Assembly (NCBI RefSeq): GCF_011405515.1
Contig: NZ_AP022671.1
Coordinates: forward strand, 4,207,501-4,271,500
Length of the DNA stretch: 64,000 nt
Reading direction: 5' to 3'
From: Nitrospira sp. KM1
Lineage (GTDB): Bacteria; Nitrospirota; Nitrospiria; Nitrospirales; Nitrospiraceae
A model generated the notes under the pieces. The model made no database searches and had not been told where the DNA came from. It saw only the letters and a list, made by a program, of their open reading frames with translations. Numbering within the stretch: position 1 is the stretch's first letter; the number at the start of each line of letters is the position of its first letter. The position numbers and the translations under genes were made by a program. Of the stretch, positions 41,355 through 51,220 are shown piece by piece.

Positions 41355-42236
41355 TCAGGGCATCTTCCGCAGGCGCGCCGCAATTCGCGAATCGGCCGAA
41401 GACCAGCCGGCATCGAACGGTTGGCCAGGGCTATCAATATCGATGACCAGCGGTGTGTGATCCGAGGGTAACGGTTTTCCCTTGCGAGCCTCGCGATCGA
41501 TCTCGGCCCAGACAACGCGGTGTTTTAGGGAGGTGGTTACCAATAAGTGGTCAATGCGCATGCCGAAGTTTTTATGGAAATTGCCCGCGCGGTAGTCCCA
41601 CCACGTGTACCGCCCGGGTTCCGGGTGATGCAATCGGTACGCATCGACGAATCCCGCCCTCGAAAGCCGTGCAAAAGCCTGTCGCTCGCGATCTGAGACA
41701 TGTGTACCGCCAGCGCAGGTGCGTGGGTCCCACACATCGATATCCTCTGGCGCCACATTGAAATCGCCGCCGATGACTGCCGGTGTATCAGGAGTGACGG
41801 CCTGATTGATCCAGCGGGCCAGCCTGTCGAACCACGCGAGCTTCGCCATATAAAACGGCGAATCTATCTCCCGGCCGTTCGGCGCGTATACACAGATGGT
41901 GCGCACGCCGCTGCATTCGGCCGCCAGCATTCTCGCCTCAGCCAACGGTTCATCATCACCGGTTTCAGAGGTTCGCGCCAGCCGTAACGGCTCGCCAAAA
42001 TTTGTGATGACACCGCCAATGCCACACCGGCTCGCGATCGCCACGCCGTTCCATCGACCTTCGCCATGATGGACCAGCTCGTATCCTGCCTGCTCGAAGG
42101 TTCTGACAGGTGCATCCGCGTCTGCCAGCTTCGTTTCCTGCATCAGCAGCACGTCCGGCTTTGCCCGATCCAGCCACCATAGGACTTTTTCAAGTCGAGC
42201 CTTCAGCGAGTTGACATTCCAAGTTGCGATTCGCAT
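41355..42236 (-). CDS. xthA: Exodeoxyribonuclease III
   Basis: The 293-residue protein has the full endonuclease/exonuclease/phosphatase fold: MRIATWNVNSLKARL at the start (Asn), LLMQETKL (catalytic Glu), GGDFNVAPEDIDVWD (Asp-x-Asn), and WWDYRAGNF, IDHLLVT and PSDHTPLVIDI near the end (Asp-His pair). ExoIII removes 3' blocks and cuts at abasic sites in base-excision repair. It has an unusual C-terminal tail, SPGQPFDAGWSSADSRIAAR, after the catalytic core. This tail region plus the last core strands is the part found as fragments across 8-30 kb. Confidence 0.95.
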   Translation of the reverse strand: MRIATWNVNSLKARLEKVLWWLDRAKPDVLLMQETKLADADAPVRTFEQAGYELVHHGEGRWNGVAIASRCGIGGVITNFGEPLRLARTSETGDDEPLAEARMLAAECSGVRTICVYAPNGREIDSPFYMAKLAWFDRLARWINQAVTPDTPAVIGGDFNVAPEDIDVWDPRTCAGGTHVSDRERQAFARLSRAGFVDAYRLHHPEPGRYTWWDYRAGNFHKNFGMRIDHLLVTTSLKHRVVWAEIDREARKGKPLPSDHTPLVIDIDSPGQPFDAGWSSADSRIAARLRKMP

Positions 42237-42551
42237 GTCTGAAGACTATCCCATCTCGGACTGGTCGGCTGGGGGATGCGGACAAGTCGGTGTCAGTAGC
42301 TCTCCTTTTGGTGTTCCTCAAAATGTGGCTTATTCTTTATATTAACAATACGGTGTTTGTCACTGCCCGTGCCCTTCGGTTCAACCGAGACCAGCGTAGG
42401 GACATCAAGGGATTTCAATACGTTGCCTCGTTGGATGTGCGCAAATCGTCAGGCTTTTAAATTGATGTCGATTTTTCCAATCTCGTTCGACTACTGGATA
42501 AGAGGGTGTCGTAATCGGTTTGTCCTTTAACCAGAGAAAGGGGAAATAGTC
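42237..42551. other. Intergenic region between xthA and SRPBCC gene
   Basis: About 315 bp at the boundary between the mosaic region and the more regular chromosome. AGAGAAAGGGGAAATAGTC near 42533 contains the ribosome site of the next gene. No other element recognised. Confidence 0.4.
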
Positions 42552-42998
42552 GTGGGAACCAATACCATTCGGCTTCATCGCGTGTTTCGTGCAACCCCGG
42601 AACGGATCTACAAGGCGTTCCTCGATGCGGACGCCATGGTGAAATGGCTGCCGCCGAACGGCTTTACGGGCAAGGTGCATCATATGGATGCCAAAGTCGG
42701 CGGCACCTTCAAGATGTCATTTACCAACTTCACGACGGGCAAGAGCCACTCGTTTGGCGGCCAATACCTCGAGCTCGTGCCGCATGAACGCCTCCGCTAC
42801 ACGGACACCTTCGACGACCCGAACCTGCCTGGAGAAATTCGTGTGGCGGTCTCATTGAAGAAGGTATCGTGCGGAACAGAAGTACACATTGTGCAGGAAG
42901 GCGTACCGGACGTTATTCCCGCTGAAGCCTGCTATCTCGGCTGGCAAGAGTCGCTCATCCTTCTCGGAAAACTGATCGAGGCGGAGATTCCGGACTAA
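42552..42998 (+). CDS. SRPBCC (AHSA1-like) protein
   Basis: The 148-residue protein starts at GTG and shows the START/AHSA1 pattern: RVFRATPERIYKAFLDADAM at the start, KVGGTFKMSF, and a C-terminal GWQESLILLGKLIEAEI helix. It probably binds a hydrophobic ligand. It is not closely similar to the SRPBCC gene at 12221. Confidence 0.88.
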   Translation: MGTNTIRLHRVFRATPERIYKAFLDADAMVKWLPPNGFTGKVHHMDAKVGGTFKMSFTNFTTGKSHSFGGQYLELVPHERLRYTDTFDDPNLPGEIRVAVSLKKVSCGTEVHIVQEGVPDVIPAEACYLGWQESLILLGKLIEAEIPD

Positions 42999-43202
42999 TG
43001 GATTAAAGAGTTGGATCTGTCTTGTTTAGTAAGGATAACGGCTTTAGAACTGTGGTTGATGGTATGAAAGATGTCAGGCTGCAGCGGAGTGTCCCGCTTT
43101 TGGCGCATGCGGATTTGAATGAGACAGAAGTTTTTGAGGGAACCGAGCAGTTGCGCTGCTCGATCCCCTTTCCTATTAGGCCAATGCTGAAGGAAACATC
43201 GC

Positions 43203-43553
43203 ATGGATGTGGCCAATCTCAAAAACATTGCCGGTGTATCGGAGCTCAATAAACGGGGCAGAGTGCTGGCAAGAATCGGCGAAGTAGATGTTTGTGTGTC
43301 GAGGTTTTCACAACACCCGAAGTGGGAGATTCACCCCAATGGAGAAGAAGTATTGGTGGGGATCTCCGGGGAGCTGAGTCTGGTCATTTTGGATGAGGTC
43401 AATCCCAAAACGATTGTACTCAAATCCGGTGATGTAGCGGTCATACCTCAAAATACATGGCATTCCCCGATTCCCAATGGCGAGGTGTCCGTGCTCAGCA
43501 TGGGAGATTATGCCGGAACGACTATTTCTAATAGCGATGATCCACGGGTATAG
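43203..43553 (+). CDS. Cupin-domain protein
   Basis: The 116-residue protein fits a single small cupin: HPNGEEVLVGISGELSLVI (first cupin motif) and LKSGDVAVIPQNTWHSP (second motif, with His). A purine-rich AAGGAAACATCGC lies before the ATG. Function unspecified; such proteins bind metal ions or small acids. Upstream, GAGCAGTTGCGCTGCTC at 43145-43161 is a hairpin that may end the previous transcript. Confidence 0.82.
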   Translation: MDVANLKNIAGVSELNKRGRVLARIGEVDVCVSRFSQHPKWEIHPNGEEVLVGISGELSLVILDEVNPKTIVLKSGDVAVIPQNTWHSPIPNGEVSVLSMGDYAGTTISNSDDPRV

Positions 43554-43613
43554 ACCACAGAGGGGCAAACCAGCAAAAGTGGATAGCTTAAACACGGAAC
43601 CAACTCCGGATCG

Positions 43614-44090
43614 ATGAACTTCTACGACATCGACATTGTCACAATCAACGGCATGCCGCAGAAGATTGGCGTCTATCGCGGCAAGACGCTGCTCATCGTC
43701 AATGTTGCGAGCCAATGCGGTTTTACGCCGCAGTACGTCGGGCTGCAGGCGCTCTACGACAAATTCAAGGACAAGGGATTCATAGTGCTCGGGTTTCCCT
43801 GTAACCAGTTCGGGCATCAGGAGCCGAGCGGCGAAGCGGAGATCGGGCGGTTCTGCACCAGGAACTACGGCGTCACATTCCCGATGTTCGCAAAGATCGA
43901 AGTCAACGGCGAGAATGCACATCCGCTCTACAAATACCTCAAGTCGGAGAAACCAGGAATTCTCGGTACCGAGACGATCAAATGGAACTTCACCAAGTTC
44001 TTGGTCGGTTCCGACGGCACGGTACTGAAACGCTATGCACCAAGCGACAAGCCTGAGGCGATCGAGGCCGACCTGGCGGCGAGGCTATAG
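43614..44090 (+). CDS. Glutathione peroxidase (Cys type)
   Basis: The 158-residue protein has the peroxidatic Cys in NVASQCGFTPQY, Gln in FPCNQFGHQEP, and Trp-Asn in IKWNFTKFLV, the complete active site, with Cys replacing selenocysteine. RFCTRNYGVTFPMFAKI provides a likely resolving Cys, as in thioredoxin-dependent bacterial enzymes. It reduces peroxides in the cytoplasm. Length is normal for the family. Confidence 0.92.
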   Translation: MNFYDIDIVTINGMPQKIGVYRGKTLLIVNVASQCGFTPQYVGLQALYDKFKDKGFIVLGFPCNQFGHQEPSGEAEIGRFCTRNYGVTFPMFAKIEVNGENAHPLYKYLKSEKPGILGTETIKWNFTKFLVGSDGTVLKRYAPSDKPEAIEADLAARL

Positions 44091-44194
44091 GCCCCGCGAA
44101 GCCCTATGCGCTCTCACACAGGGCGAAACGGTACTCTGTCCATGTCATTGACTCGCGGCTCAACTAAGCTGAAGATGGCCCGCTGGGGTGGGCA

Positions 44195-44560
44195 ATGTCG
44201 CGAGGGTTCTCGCGACTCCTCGGACCGGAGGGGCTATGGGTCTTGAGCAGCCTGTGCGTGTACCTTGCTGCACTTTGGAACAACCCATCCACGCCGGCCG
44301 CCAACGAATTCCTTGAATCGCTCTGGATTGCGATCCCTCTCGCTGGAATTCCGGTTACGTTTCTTACTGCATACCTGCCGGGAAATGGCGGGTGGTGGTG
44401 GCTTTTGCGGGTTGTTGTGGGGTCGTTCTTTGGTGTGATGATCGCTTCATTTATTGCCGCCAGCGGGGTTGATTATCACGATTCCCGTAACTCAGGCTTG
44501 CTAGGGGCGCCCTTCTACAGCCTGGCCATTGGATTGTTCGTTTTGGTCCTGGAGTTGTGA
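44195..44560 (+). CDS. Small membrane protein
   Basis: The 121-residue product has about four membrane helices (residues 14-30, 43-60, 68-90, 100-120). No family recognised. It sits between the peroxidase and a reductase-like gene on the same strand. Confidence 0.6.
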   Translation: MSRGFSRLLGPEGLWVLSSLCVYLAALWNNPSTPAANEFLESLWIAIPLAGIPVTFLTAYLPGNGGWWWLLRVVVGSFFGVMIASFIAASGVDYHDSRNSGLLGAPFYSLAIGLFVLVLEL

Positions 44561-44632
44561 TTGCAGCGATAATATTGCTCTGGCAAAAGCGCAGAAACAG
44601 AATGGCAGCTTCACAATCGGCGGATTGATGTC

Positions 44633-45193
44633 ATGACAGAGCATAATCATCCTGAGCCATGGTGCTCGGTCTTTGTGGGAGTGAGCCTCGACGGATTCAT
44701 CGCGCGGCCGAACGGTGATCTCGACTGGCTGATGGGAGAGGGTGGCGGTGACAGCGAAGAGCATGGCTACAACGAGTTCATTGCCGGCATCGATGCGATC
44801 GTCATGGGTCGGAAGACGTTTGAGAAGGTCTTGGCGTTCGACAAATGGTACTACGGCAACAAACGAGTCGTCGTTCTAAGCCATCAGTCACTCGATCTCT
44901 CAACCGCTCGGTCACTCGGCGGGGTCGTTGAAACGATGGCAGGAACTCCGGGAGATATTGTCTCCAAGCTTGTTGCATCAGATGCGCCCCGCCTTTACGT
45001 TGACGGTGGCATCACGATTCAGCACTTCCTACGAGCCGGACTCATACAGCGTGTGATCATCAGTCGTTTACCTGTGCTCATTGGCGAAGGTGTTCCGCTC
45101 TTTGGCTCAGTGCCGCGAGATATCCGGTTTCACCATGTCATGACACGCACCTTTCCGGGAGGCATGGTTCAGAGTGAATACCGTATCGTGTAA
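44633..45193 (+). CDS. RibD C-terminal/DHFR-like reductase
   Basis: The 186-residue protein has the DHFR-fold start VFVGVSLDGFIARPNGDLDWL, then IVMGRKTFEKVL (the nucleotide-binding MGRxT), RLYVDGGITIQHFLRAGLI and PVLIGEGVPLF. It is one of the common dihydrofolate-reductase-like proteins related to the reductase half of RibD. It probably uses NADPH, and its substrate is not known. Confidence 0.88.
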   Translation: MTEHNHPEPWCSVFVGVSLDGFIARPNGDLDWLMGEGGGDSEEHGYNEFIAGIDAIVMGRKTFEKVLAFDKWYYGNKRVVVLSHQSLDLSTARSLGGVVETMAGTPGDIVSKLVASDAPRLYVDGGITIQHFLRAGLIQRVIISRLPVLIGEGVPLFGSVPRDIRFHHVMTRTFPGGMVQSEYRIV

Positions 45194-45237
45194 CTTCAAC
45201 TGTCTCTTTCCACAGAAGTAACCGGATCAGGGCTGCG

Positions 45238-45967
45238 TTAATATCTTGTCATGACGGCCATGAGCGGTCGTTCATGGATTAGTGAGCGAAGACCGTCGGT
45301 GAGGCCGTAGGCGAGAGCATAGCAGAGGAAGATGGCGAGGCCGCCGGCAAGACCGGCTATGATGGAGGTCGTCCAATTGCCATGCGAAACGCGCTTGGCT
45401 AATACGGTGAGCAAAATCGCAATGCCGAATTCACCGAGGATGATGTAGTAGGGTGTGTGGGACAGCATCCGGCAGTTGCGATATACCCACCAGTTGATGT
45501 GCCGTGCCATTTCTTCATAGTAGGGGATATTGATCGCACCCAAGACACCGATGGAGACCAGCCCCCACCTGCTGAAGCGATTCCAGAGGCACAAACCGAC
45601 ATAGCCGAACCGTACGGCGACTACCTCCCAGGCGAATGGCATCCATAGTGGCGAGCGCCAAATCATCGGGCCTCCTCCGATGGAATAATCCAACGTCTTG
45701 GTGTAATCGACCAGCCAGGCGTCTGTCGCCAACTCCGCGAATCCTACCCCAAGACCGAAGACGATGAACCGAGCGAGCAGCGTGTCATGACGCCATGCTA
45801 CGAATCCGAGCAGGAAAAATTATCTATGAGGTTGAGCGCACTTCAGTTTTCCAATTTGACCACGGCGCGAAGGCCAGCAATGTGACGGCGATAATGTTGA
45901 TGGCGATTGTTGCCGTGATAATCTTGATGCGGGCACCGGTAAGCGAGTTTTCAGAGGTCAGCCCCAT
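45238..45967 (-). pseudogene. Multi-TM protein with a frame break
   Basis: A first frame starts at the ATG at 45967 (MGLTSENSLTGARIKIITAT) with one membrane helix and stops at 45824. A second frame in the same direction, open from about 45815 to 45238, encodes LLARFIVFGLGVGFAELATD and about five more helices, ending in RPLMAVMTRY. The second frame has no good start of its own apart from a TTG at 45732. A one-base indel near 45820 would fuse them into one six-helix protein of unknown family. Confidence 0.5.
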
Positions 45968-46483
45968 GCCCTGGTCTACGTGCTGAACAATGAGCCGGAT
46001 GTCTCGCTGGGGTGCAAGGAAGATCCACGTCGTTCATGACTACATCTCCTGCATCACTGATTGTGGCAATCACCATGAGTCTGCACAATTCCCACACCTC
46101 CCGAGTCCCGATCCATCTGAGAAGACTCCCCTTGGAGATGGTCCGTCTTGGTGCAGCTTGACCGCATCACTGGCCTCCTCCCCCCGCACCTAGAAATGAG
46201 CTATACCCCAAGGGATGTCCGGAACATAGAAGCGTTTTGCATAAGGGTAGCTCCCAGCTTGACGGGCTTTCGTAGTTGTTGGTAGAGCGTTAATGAATAG
46301 GATAAATACGGACATGGCTGATCGGATGATCTTCTCATGGACTGGCGACAAATCACATGTCGAATCACTGGCCCCATTTCTGCTCAGGCCCGATCATTCC
46401 CCTCAGGGCGAGATCAAACGAAACGCGATGGTGTAAGTCAAGGCCGACGCAGGAGCATCTATCCCTCCCTGCAGGAAGGCTGC
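45968..46483. other. Intergenic region
   Basis: About 500 bp with no supported gene. The frame of the next gene is open from 46337, but the upstream part lacks family resemblance. Confidence 0.4.
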
Positions 46484-48775
46484 GTGCTCTCCCGCAGACA
46501 GTTTCTTACCCTCGTTCCATTTCTCGCCTCTCTCCCTCAGTGGTCGCCGGTATTGAGTCCTGGTGGGCCGGCGTCCCGGTCATACGGACGGCAAGTGTTG
46601 AATCGGCCTCAAGATGCCACATCCGTCATCGCCGCGACATTTGAGAATGCCATTGTTCTAAAGAATGGCGACCTTTTCTTGATCACTGATGCGAACGGCA
46701 CTATGCCGATCAAGGAGAAACATGGATTCGGTCTCTACTACCAGGACTGCCGGGTCCTCAACGGGTTCGAAATGCGGCTGTCGGGCCATTCGCCCCTTCT
46801 CATTGCGGCGAGCGCTCCGAGTGGAACGATGGCAAGGTTGACTTTCACAAATCCGGAGACTCAGGGACCCGATGGCAGATTGATCCCGAGCGAGACACTG
46901 GCCATCCAATTGCACCGTCTCATTGATGACGATCCGCCGTCCATTCACGAGCTGCTGCGATTTCAAAACCTCGGCAAACGGCCTGTCGAATTTTCCGTCT
47001 CACTGAGCTTCCTCCCCTCCTTTGAAGACGTATTGGCGGTCAGAGGGTTCCCCCAACATCTGGGGAACCTGCTCGCACCAATGTGGGATGGCGGACTCCT
47101 GCATGTACTTTATGAGGGGAAAGATAGCCTCTTTAGGGGTCTCACGATTATTTTCGATCCTGTACCCAATTCGACCGACGGCACAAACGCCTCCTTCGAT
47201 ATGGAACTCGCCCCCCGGGCCACGAGAGAACTGCGCGTGTCGCAGTTCGTAAACTTCTCTCCTCATCGACAAAAGGCAGCGACAACGGTCAGCAAGCCCG
47301 ATGACTTCAGCCGGATGGCTTCGGGCCTCACCCGGACCTCGGAAACCTGGATGGCCTCCATCACGCGCGTAGAGAGCGATAGTTTCGCTTTGGACAAAGT
47401 CCTCACACGTGCGTTGCACGACCTTCGCCTTTTGCAGACGAGGATCGACGATCTGACCTTCTATGCAGCCGGCACGCCCTGGTTCGTCACCTTGTTCGGG
47501 CGGGACAGTGTGATTGCGGCGCTGCAGACTCTTGCGTTCGATCCAAGTGTGGCTGAGCAAACCCTTCGCTTGCTGGCCAAGTATCAAGGGCGGCGCTATG
47601 ACGCCTGGCGAGACGAAGAGCCCGGCAGGATATTGCATGAGTTGCGGACGGGAGAACTTGCCCGGCTCGGACTTGTCCCTTACAGTCCGTACTACGGCAC
47701 GGTCGACGCCACGCCGCTGTTCCTGATCCTGCTCGGCAGGCATGCGGCCTGGACCGGGAGTCTCTCCTTATTCGAGGAGTTGCGCGGGGCTGTCGAGCGG
47801 GCCGTTGAGTGGATCGAGATGAGTCAAGATCGGCACGGCCATGGATATTTGGCCTATGAAAGTCGGTCTCCATTGCCGTTAGGGAATCAGGGATGGAAGG
47901 ACTCGGGTAATGCGATCGTCAATGCCGACGGAAGTCTTGTCGCTCCTCCGATCGCGCTCAGCGAGGTTCAGGGCTATGTGTATCAGGCCAAACGACAGAT
48001 CGCCGGGCTCTATGACCGCGTCGGTGAGACGGTTCGAGCCGGCCAATTGAGGCGCAAGGCGGATGAGCTCCGTGCGCGCTTCAACCGGGATTTCTGGCTT
48101 GCGGACAAAGGGTTCTACGCATTGGCACTGCAAGTTGACGGGACGTCCTCCTCGGTGATCAGCTCGAATCCCGGCCAAGCGCTCTGGGGTGGGATTGTCA
48201 GCGCGGATAAAGCAGGGCAGACAGTCGAGCGGCTTATGGCCCGCGACATGTTCAGCGGCTGGGGCGTGCGAACACTTTCGGATCGCGAGCGGTCGTATGA
48301 TCCACTGGGTTACCATGTCGGAACGGTGTGGCCCCACGATAATTCGCTCATTGCAGCGGGTTGCCGACGATATGGATTCGATCAAGCCGCCAGCAGAATT
48401 CTCTCCGGCCTGTTTGATGCGGCGATGCATTTCAACAGCAACCGGCTTCCCGAACTGTTTGCGGGGATTAGCCGTGAGAACTATGAAGGTCCCGTTTCCT
48501 ATCCAGCAGCCAATCCACCGCAGGCCTGGGCTGCCGGAGCGATACCGTACCTTCTCGAAACCATGCTCGGTCTGGTTCCTCAAGGCCTGGATCATCGACT
48601 TAGAATCGTGCAGCCTCTATTGCCGCCTTTCTTGAATGAACTCGAGGTCCACAAGTTGAGAATCGGCGGAGCGGAGGCGGACTTGCGCTTCATACGAGCA
48701 TCGGAGGACACCGTCAGGGTTGAAATTATGAAGGTCGAGGGTCGCCTCGACATCCTGGTAGAGGAGCGCCGGTAA
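46484..48775 (+). CDS. Tat-exported amylo-alpha-1,6-glucosidase-like enzyme
   Basis: I prefer the GTG at 46484, preceded by CAGGAAGGCTGC, which gives a twin-arginine signal LSRRQFLTLVPFLASLPQW; an ATG at 46337 would add 49 unlikely residues. The mature part has the N-terminal beta domain of glycogen-debranching proteins (VLKNGDLFLITDANGT, YYQDCRVLNGFEMRL). It also has an (alpha/alpha)6 catalytic domain with AGTPWFVTLFGRDSVIAAL, YYGTVDATPLFL, GWKDSG and GTVWPHDNSLIA. Acidic residues in these segments fit the family's active site. It may trim glycogen-like or other oligosaccharides in the periplasm. Confidence 0.88.
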   Translation: MLSRRQFLTLVPFLASLPQWSPVLSPGGPASRSYGRQVLNRPQDATSVIAATFENAIVLKNGDLFLITDANGTMPIKEKHGFGLYYQDCRVLNGFEMRLSGHSPLLIAASAPSGTMARLTFTNPETQGPDGRLIPSETLAIQLHRLIDDDPPSIHELLRFQNLGKRPVEFSVSLSFLPSFEDVLAVRGFPQHLGNLLAPMWDGGLLHVLYEGKDSLFRGLTIIFDPVPNSTDGTNASFDMELAPRATRELRVSQFVNFSPHRQKAATTVSKPDDFSRMASGLTRTSETWMASITRVESDSFALDKVLTRALHDLRLLQTRIDDLTFYAAGTPWFVTLFGRDSVIAALQTLAFDPSVAEQTLRLLAKYQGRRYDAWRDEEPGRILHELRTGELARLGLVPYSPYYGTVDATPLFLILLGRHAAWTGSLSLFEELRGAVERAVEWIEMSQDRHGHGYLAYESRSPLPLGNQGWKDSGNAIVNADGSLVAPPIALSEVQGYVYQAKRQIAGLYDRVGETVRAGQLRRKADELRARFNRDFWLADKGFYALALQVDGTSSSVISSNPGQALWGGIVSADKAGQTVERLMARDMFSGWGVRTLSDRERSYDPLGYHVGTVWPHDNSLIAAGCRRYGFDQAASRILSGLFDAAMHFNSNRLPELFAGISRENYEGPVSYPAANPPQAWAAGAIPYLLETMLGLVPQGLDHRLRIVQPLLPPFLNELEVHKLRIGGAEADLRFIRASEDTVRVEIMKVEGRLDILVEERR

Positions 48776-48880
48776 CCCGGATCCGTGACGATACACGCAA
48801 CAGGCGTGCAATGGGAAAGCAGCGATGCTGAAACTTGCAGCATGGGAGATGAAGACAATCGGCACGGTGGGAAATGAAGT

Positions 48881-49552
48881 TCAATGATGTGAGGAGCCGA
48901 CTGGCCGGTCGAAGTGCAGTGAGATTCCGAAGACAAAAATCTGAGAAGAGTATTCTCCTTCGATGCCTTGTGCCCGTATTGTGCCGCGATTGTACTTGAA
49001 TTCACCGAAGAGTGCCGTCTGCGGCGTCACGAAATATCGTGCGCCGGCTATGAGATTGATGCCCAAACTAATGTTCGTTGCCCCGCTGGTCGCAAAGAAT
49101 AACGCCGGGCCGATGCCGCCGTATGGTTCCAACTCAGCCACCAAGGATGGGCTTCGCACGATCGCGTTCATCGCCCATGTCGTCAGCTGGATGTGAGATC
49201 CTGGCAGTGTCTCGGCGAACACTTTGCCTGGCACGCCGCCGACTACTGTCTGCTGGGTTACATTGAGTTGGGTCGTGAAGGCTTCCGTCTCGATGCCGAA
49301 CCACTCGCGTTTGGGGAAGAAGTATCCTGCTTTTGCCCCATAGAACGGTGATCCCTTTTCAAGGTCAATATCTGCAATTCGAGCCTCGCTTACGCCACCT
49401 GCGAGGGTAGGGCTACTCAGGGTGACATTTGACAGACTCCCCGGTAAAACGACCCCGGTTTGACCTATGACGTACCATTCTCCCTGGGCCGGGAGCACGG
49501 CCTGAATAACAGCCGCGCAGATGCACAATAGTGTGAGATCACGTCGTGACAA
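48881..49552 (-). CDS. Outer-membrane beta-barrel protein
   Basis: The 223-residue product has a signal peptide (residues 1-24, cut after PAQG) and then alternating beta-strands with Gly and aromatic residues (FYGAKAGYFFPKREWFGIETEAF), ending FVFGISLHFDRPVG, like an eight-stranded OmpA/OmpW-type barrel. It lies in the outer membrane. Ligand unknown. Confidence 0.8.
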   Translation of the reverse strand: MSRRDLTLLCICAAVIQAVLPAQGEWYVIGQTGVVLPGSLSNVTLSSPTLAGGVSEARIADIDLEKGSPFYGAKAGYFFPKREWFGIETEAFTTQLNVTQQTVVGGVPGKVFAETLPGSHIQLTTWAMNAIVRSPSLVAELEPYGGIGPALFFATSGATNISLGINLIAGARYFVTPQTALFGEFKYNRGTIRAQGIEGEYSSQIFVFGISLHFDRPVGSSHH

Positions 49553-49832
49553 AATTACTCGTAATGTTTAACCACAATTGATGAGCAGAGATATAACTCA
49601 AGTTGCGATTGAAATCCATTTTTCTAAATTTCCAACGACAAAAATGCCCTTTGATTTTTCATCCCCTCTTTCGTGTACAATCCGTGCATGCAATCGACAA
49701 CCGTCTGTTCCGGATCGTGATGCTGCTTCAACGACTATCCAAATCGCTGCCCATACGATCTATGCCATCCAGGGACCGGATCAGCACAGGACGCCTACCC
49801 GGATCGCAGGATTGGAACGGCAAACGTAGTAG

Positions 49833-50843
49833 ATGAACGCTTCACGCTATCATGGAGTTGACCGCCATGTCGGCAACACCCCGCTCATCCGCCTTCGCCA
49901 CCTTTCGGAATTAACCGGCAGCGAAATACTCGGCAAGGCCGAATTCATGAATCCAGGCGGGTCGGTGAAGGATCGAGCCGCGCTTGGCATCATTGAAGAC
50001 GCCGAGGCCAAAGGCTTGCTGCGGCCCGGTGATACTGTCGTCGAGGGCACCGCTGGGAACACCGGCATCGGCCTTACGGTGATCGGCCACGCCAAGGGCT
50101 ACCGTTGCGTCATTGTCATTCCGGAAACCCAGTCACAAGAAAAAATCCACCTTCTGCGCGCATTGGGTGCGGAAGTCCTTCCCGTGCCGGAGAAGCCGTA
50201 TTCCAACCCCGGTAACTACAACCATGTTGCAAGGCGTATGGCGGAGGAGAAGGGCTGGTTCTGGGCCAATCAATTCGACAATACGGCTAACCGCCGCGCG
50301 CACTATCGCACCACCGGCCCTGAAATCTGGGAGCAGACCGCAGGGAAAGTGAGCGCCTTTGTTTCCGCCGTCGGCACCGGCGGGACGTTGGGTGGAACGA
50401 CGCTGTATCTAAAGGAGCGGAATCCGAAAATCTTCGTCGGCTGCGCCGATCCCTACGGCGCGGCGATGTGGTCGTGGTTCACGAACGGCAACACGGAGAC
50501 GAACGACGGAGATTCGTTTGCCGAAGGCATTGGCCAGGGGCGCGTGACCAAAAACCTCGAGGGCATTGCCGTTGACGGTGCGTGGCGCATTCCCGACCAG
50601 GACGCGCTCACCATCCTCTATCAGCTGCTGCGGGAAGAAGGGCTTTTTCTCGGCTTGTCCTCCGGCATCAACGTCGCCGGCGCGGTGCGGATGGCTCTTG
50701 AGCGTGGACCGGGGCAGACCATCGTGACGATCCTTTGCGACTCCGGCGCGAAGTATCAATCCAGGATCTTCAATCCTGAATGGCTTGCGGCCAACGGCTT
50801 GAGGACGGACTTGTCCGTCGACACCCTTCTCGGCAAGTTCTGA
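49833..50843 (+). CDS. cysK: Cysteine synthase (O-acetylserine sulfhydrylase)
   Basis: The 336-residue PLP enzyme has HVGNTPLIRL near the start, the PLP-lysine site FMNPGGSVKDRAAL (Lys near residue 49), EGTAGNTGIGL (substrate loop) and VSAVGTGGTLGG (phosphate loop). It makes cysteine from O-acetylserine and sulfide. The insert YNHVARRMAEEKGWFWANQF and the length (slightly longer than CysK of E. coli) are typical of the CysK2-like branch. It is monocistronic here. Confidence 0.92.
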   Translation: MNASRYHGVDRHVGNTPLIRLRHLSELTGSEILGKAEFMNPGGSVKDRAALGIIEDAEAKGLLRPGDTVVEGTAGNTGIGLTVIGHAKGYRCVIVIPETQSQEKIHLLRALGAEVLPVPEKPYSNPGNYNHVARRMAEEKGWFWANQFDNTANRRAHYRTTGPEIWEQTAGKVSAFVSAVGTGGTLGGTTLYLKERNPKIFVGCADPYGAAMWSWFTNGNTETNDGDSFAEGIGQGRVTKNLEGIAVDGAWRIPDQDALTILYQLLREEGLFLGLSSGINVAGAVRMALERGPGQTIVTILCDSGAKYQSRIFNPEWLAANGLRTDLSVDTLLGKF

Positions 50844-50930
50844 TCGCAGGCGCAAAGCCTCGGGCAACTGTCCGAACAATTTTGTAGCAATCACTTCACG
50901 AACAGCTGCAGAACCTCTAAACAAGGCTCT

Positions 50931-51220
50931 AGCAGGCTGTTGACAAAGTCCTCCAGCGGCGTTCTCGCATCGCTCAGAGGCTCGGCGTACGGCCAGGGAA
51001 AACGACTGTTCCCACAGTCAGTGGGCGGGCGGGTGAGAAAGAATACGCTTCGCCTCAACACACTGGGCGCTCACCGTCCGCTTATTCTTCGCGCCGCGGA
51101 CCTCGCTGCAGCCTTGCTGGACGGCCTTTCTGAGCAGCCTTCAGGGCAGGCTAATGACGCCCGTGACCTCAGACGCGACTCCATTTCCGAGGTCATCACG
51201 TAGTTTGTCAACACACTGCT
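50931..51220. repeat. MITE-like element with terminal inverted repeats
   Basis: About 290 bp are bounded by AGCAGGCTGTTGACAAA and, inverted, AGCAGTGTGTTGACAAA (15 of 17 bases match). The inside (CAGCGGCGTTCTCGCATCGC, CCTTGCTGGACGGCCTTT) resembles a repeat I recall from Nitrospira genomes. No coding capacity. 51221-51410 is otherwise plain intergenic DNA. Confidence 0.7.

Noticed and set aside
43022-43252. Small gene overlapping the cupin start
   Set aside because: It is out of frame with the cupin, has no family resemblance and poor start context.
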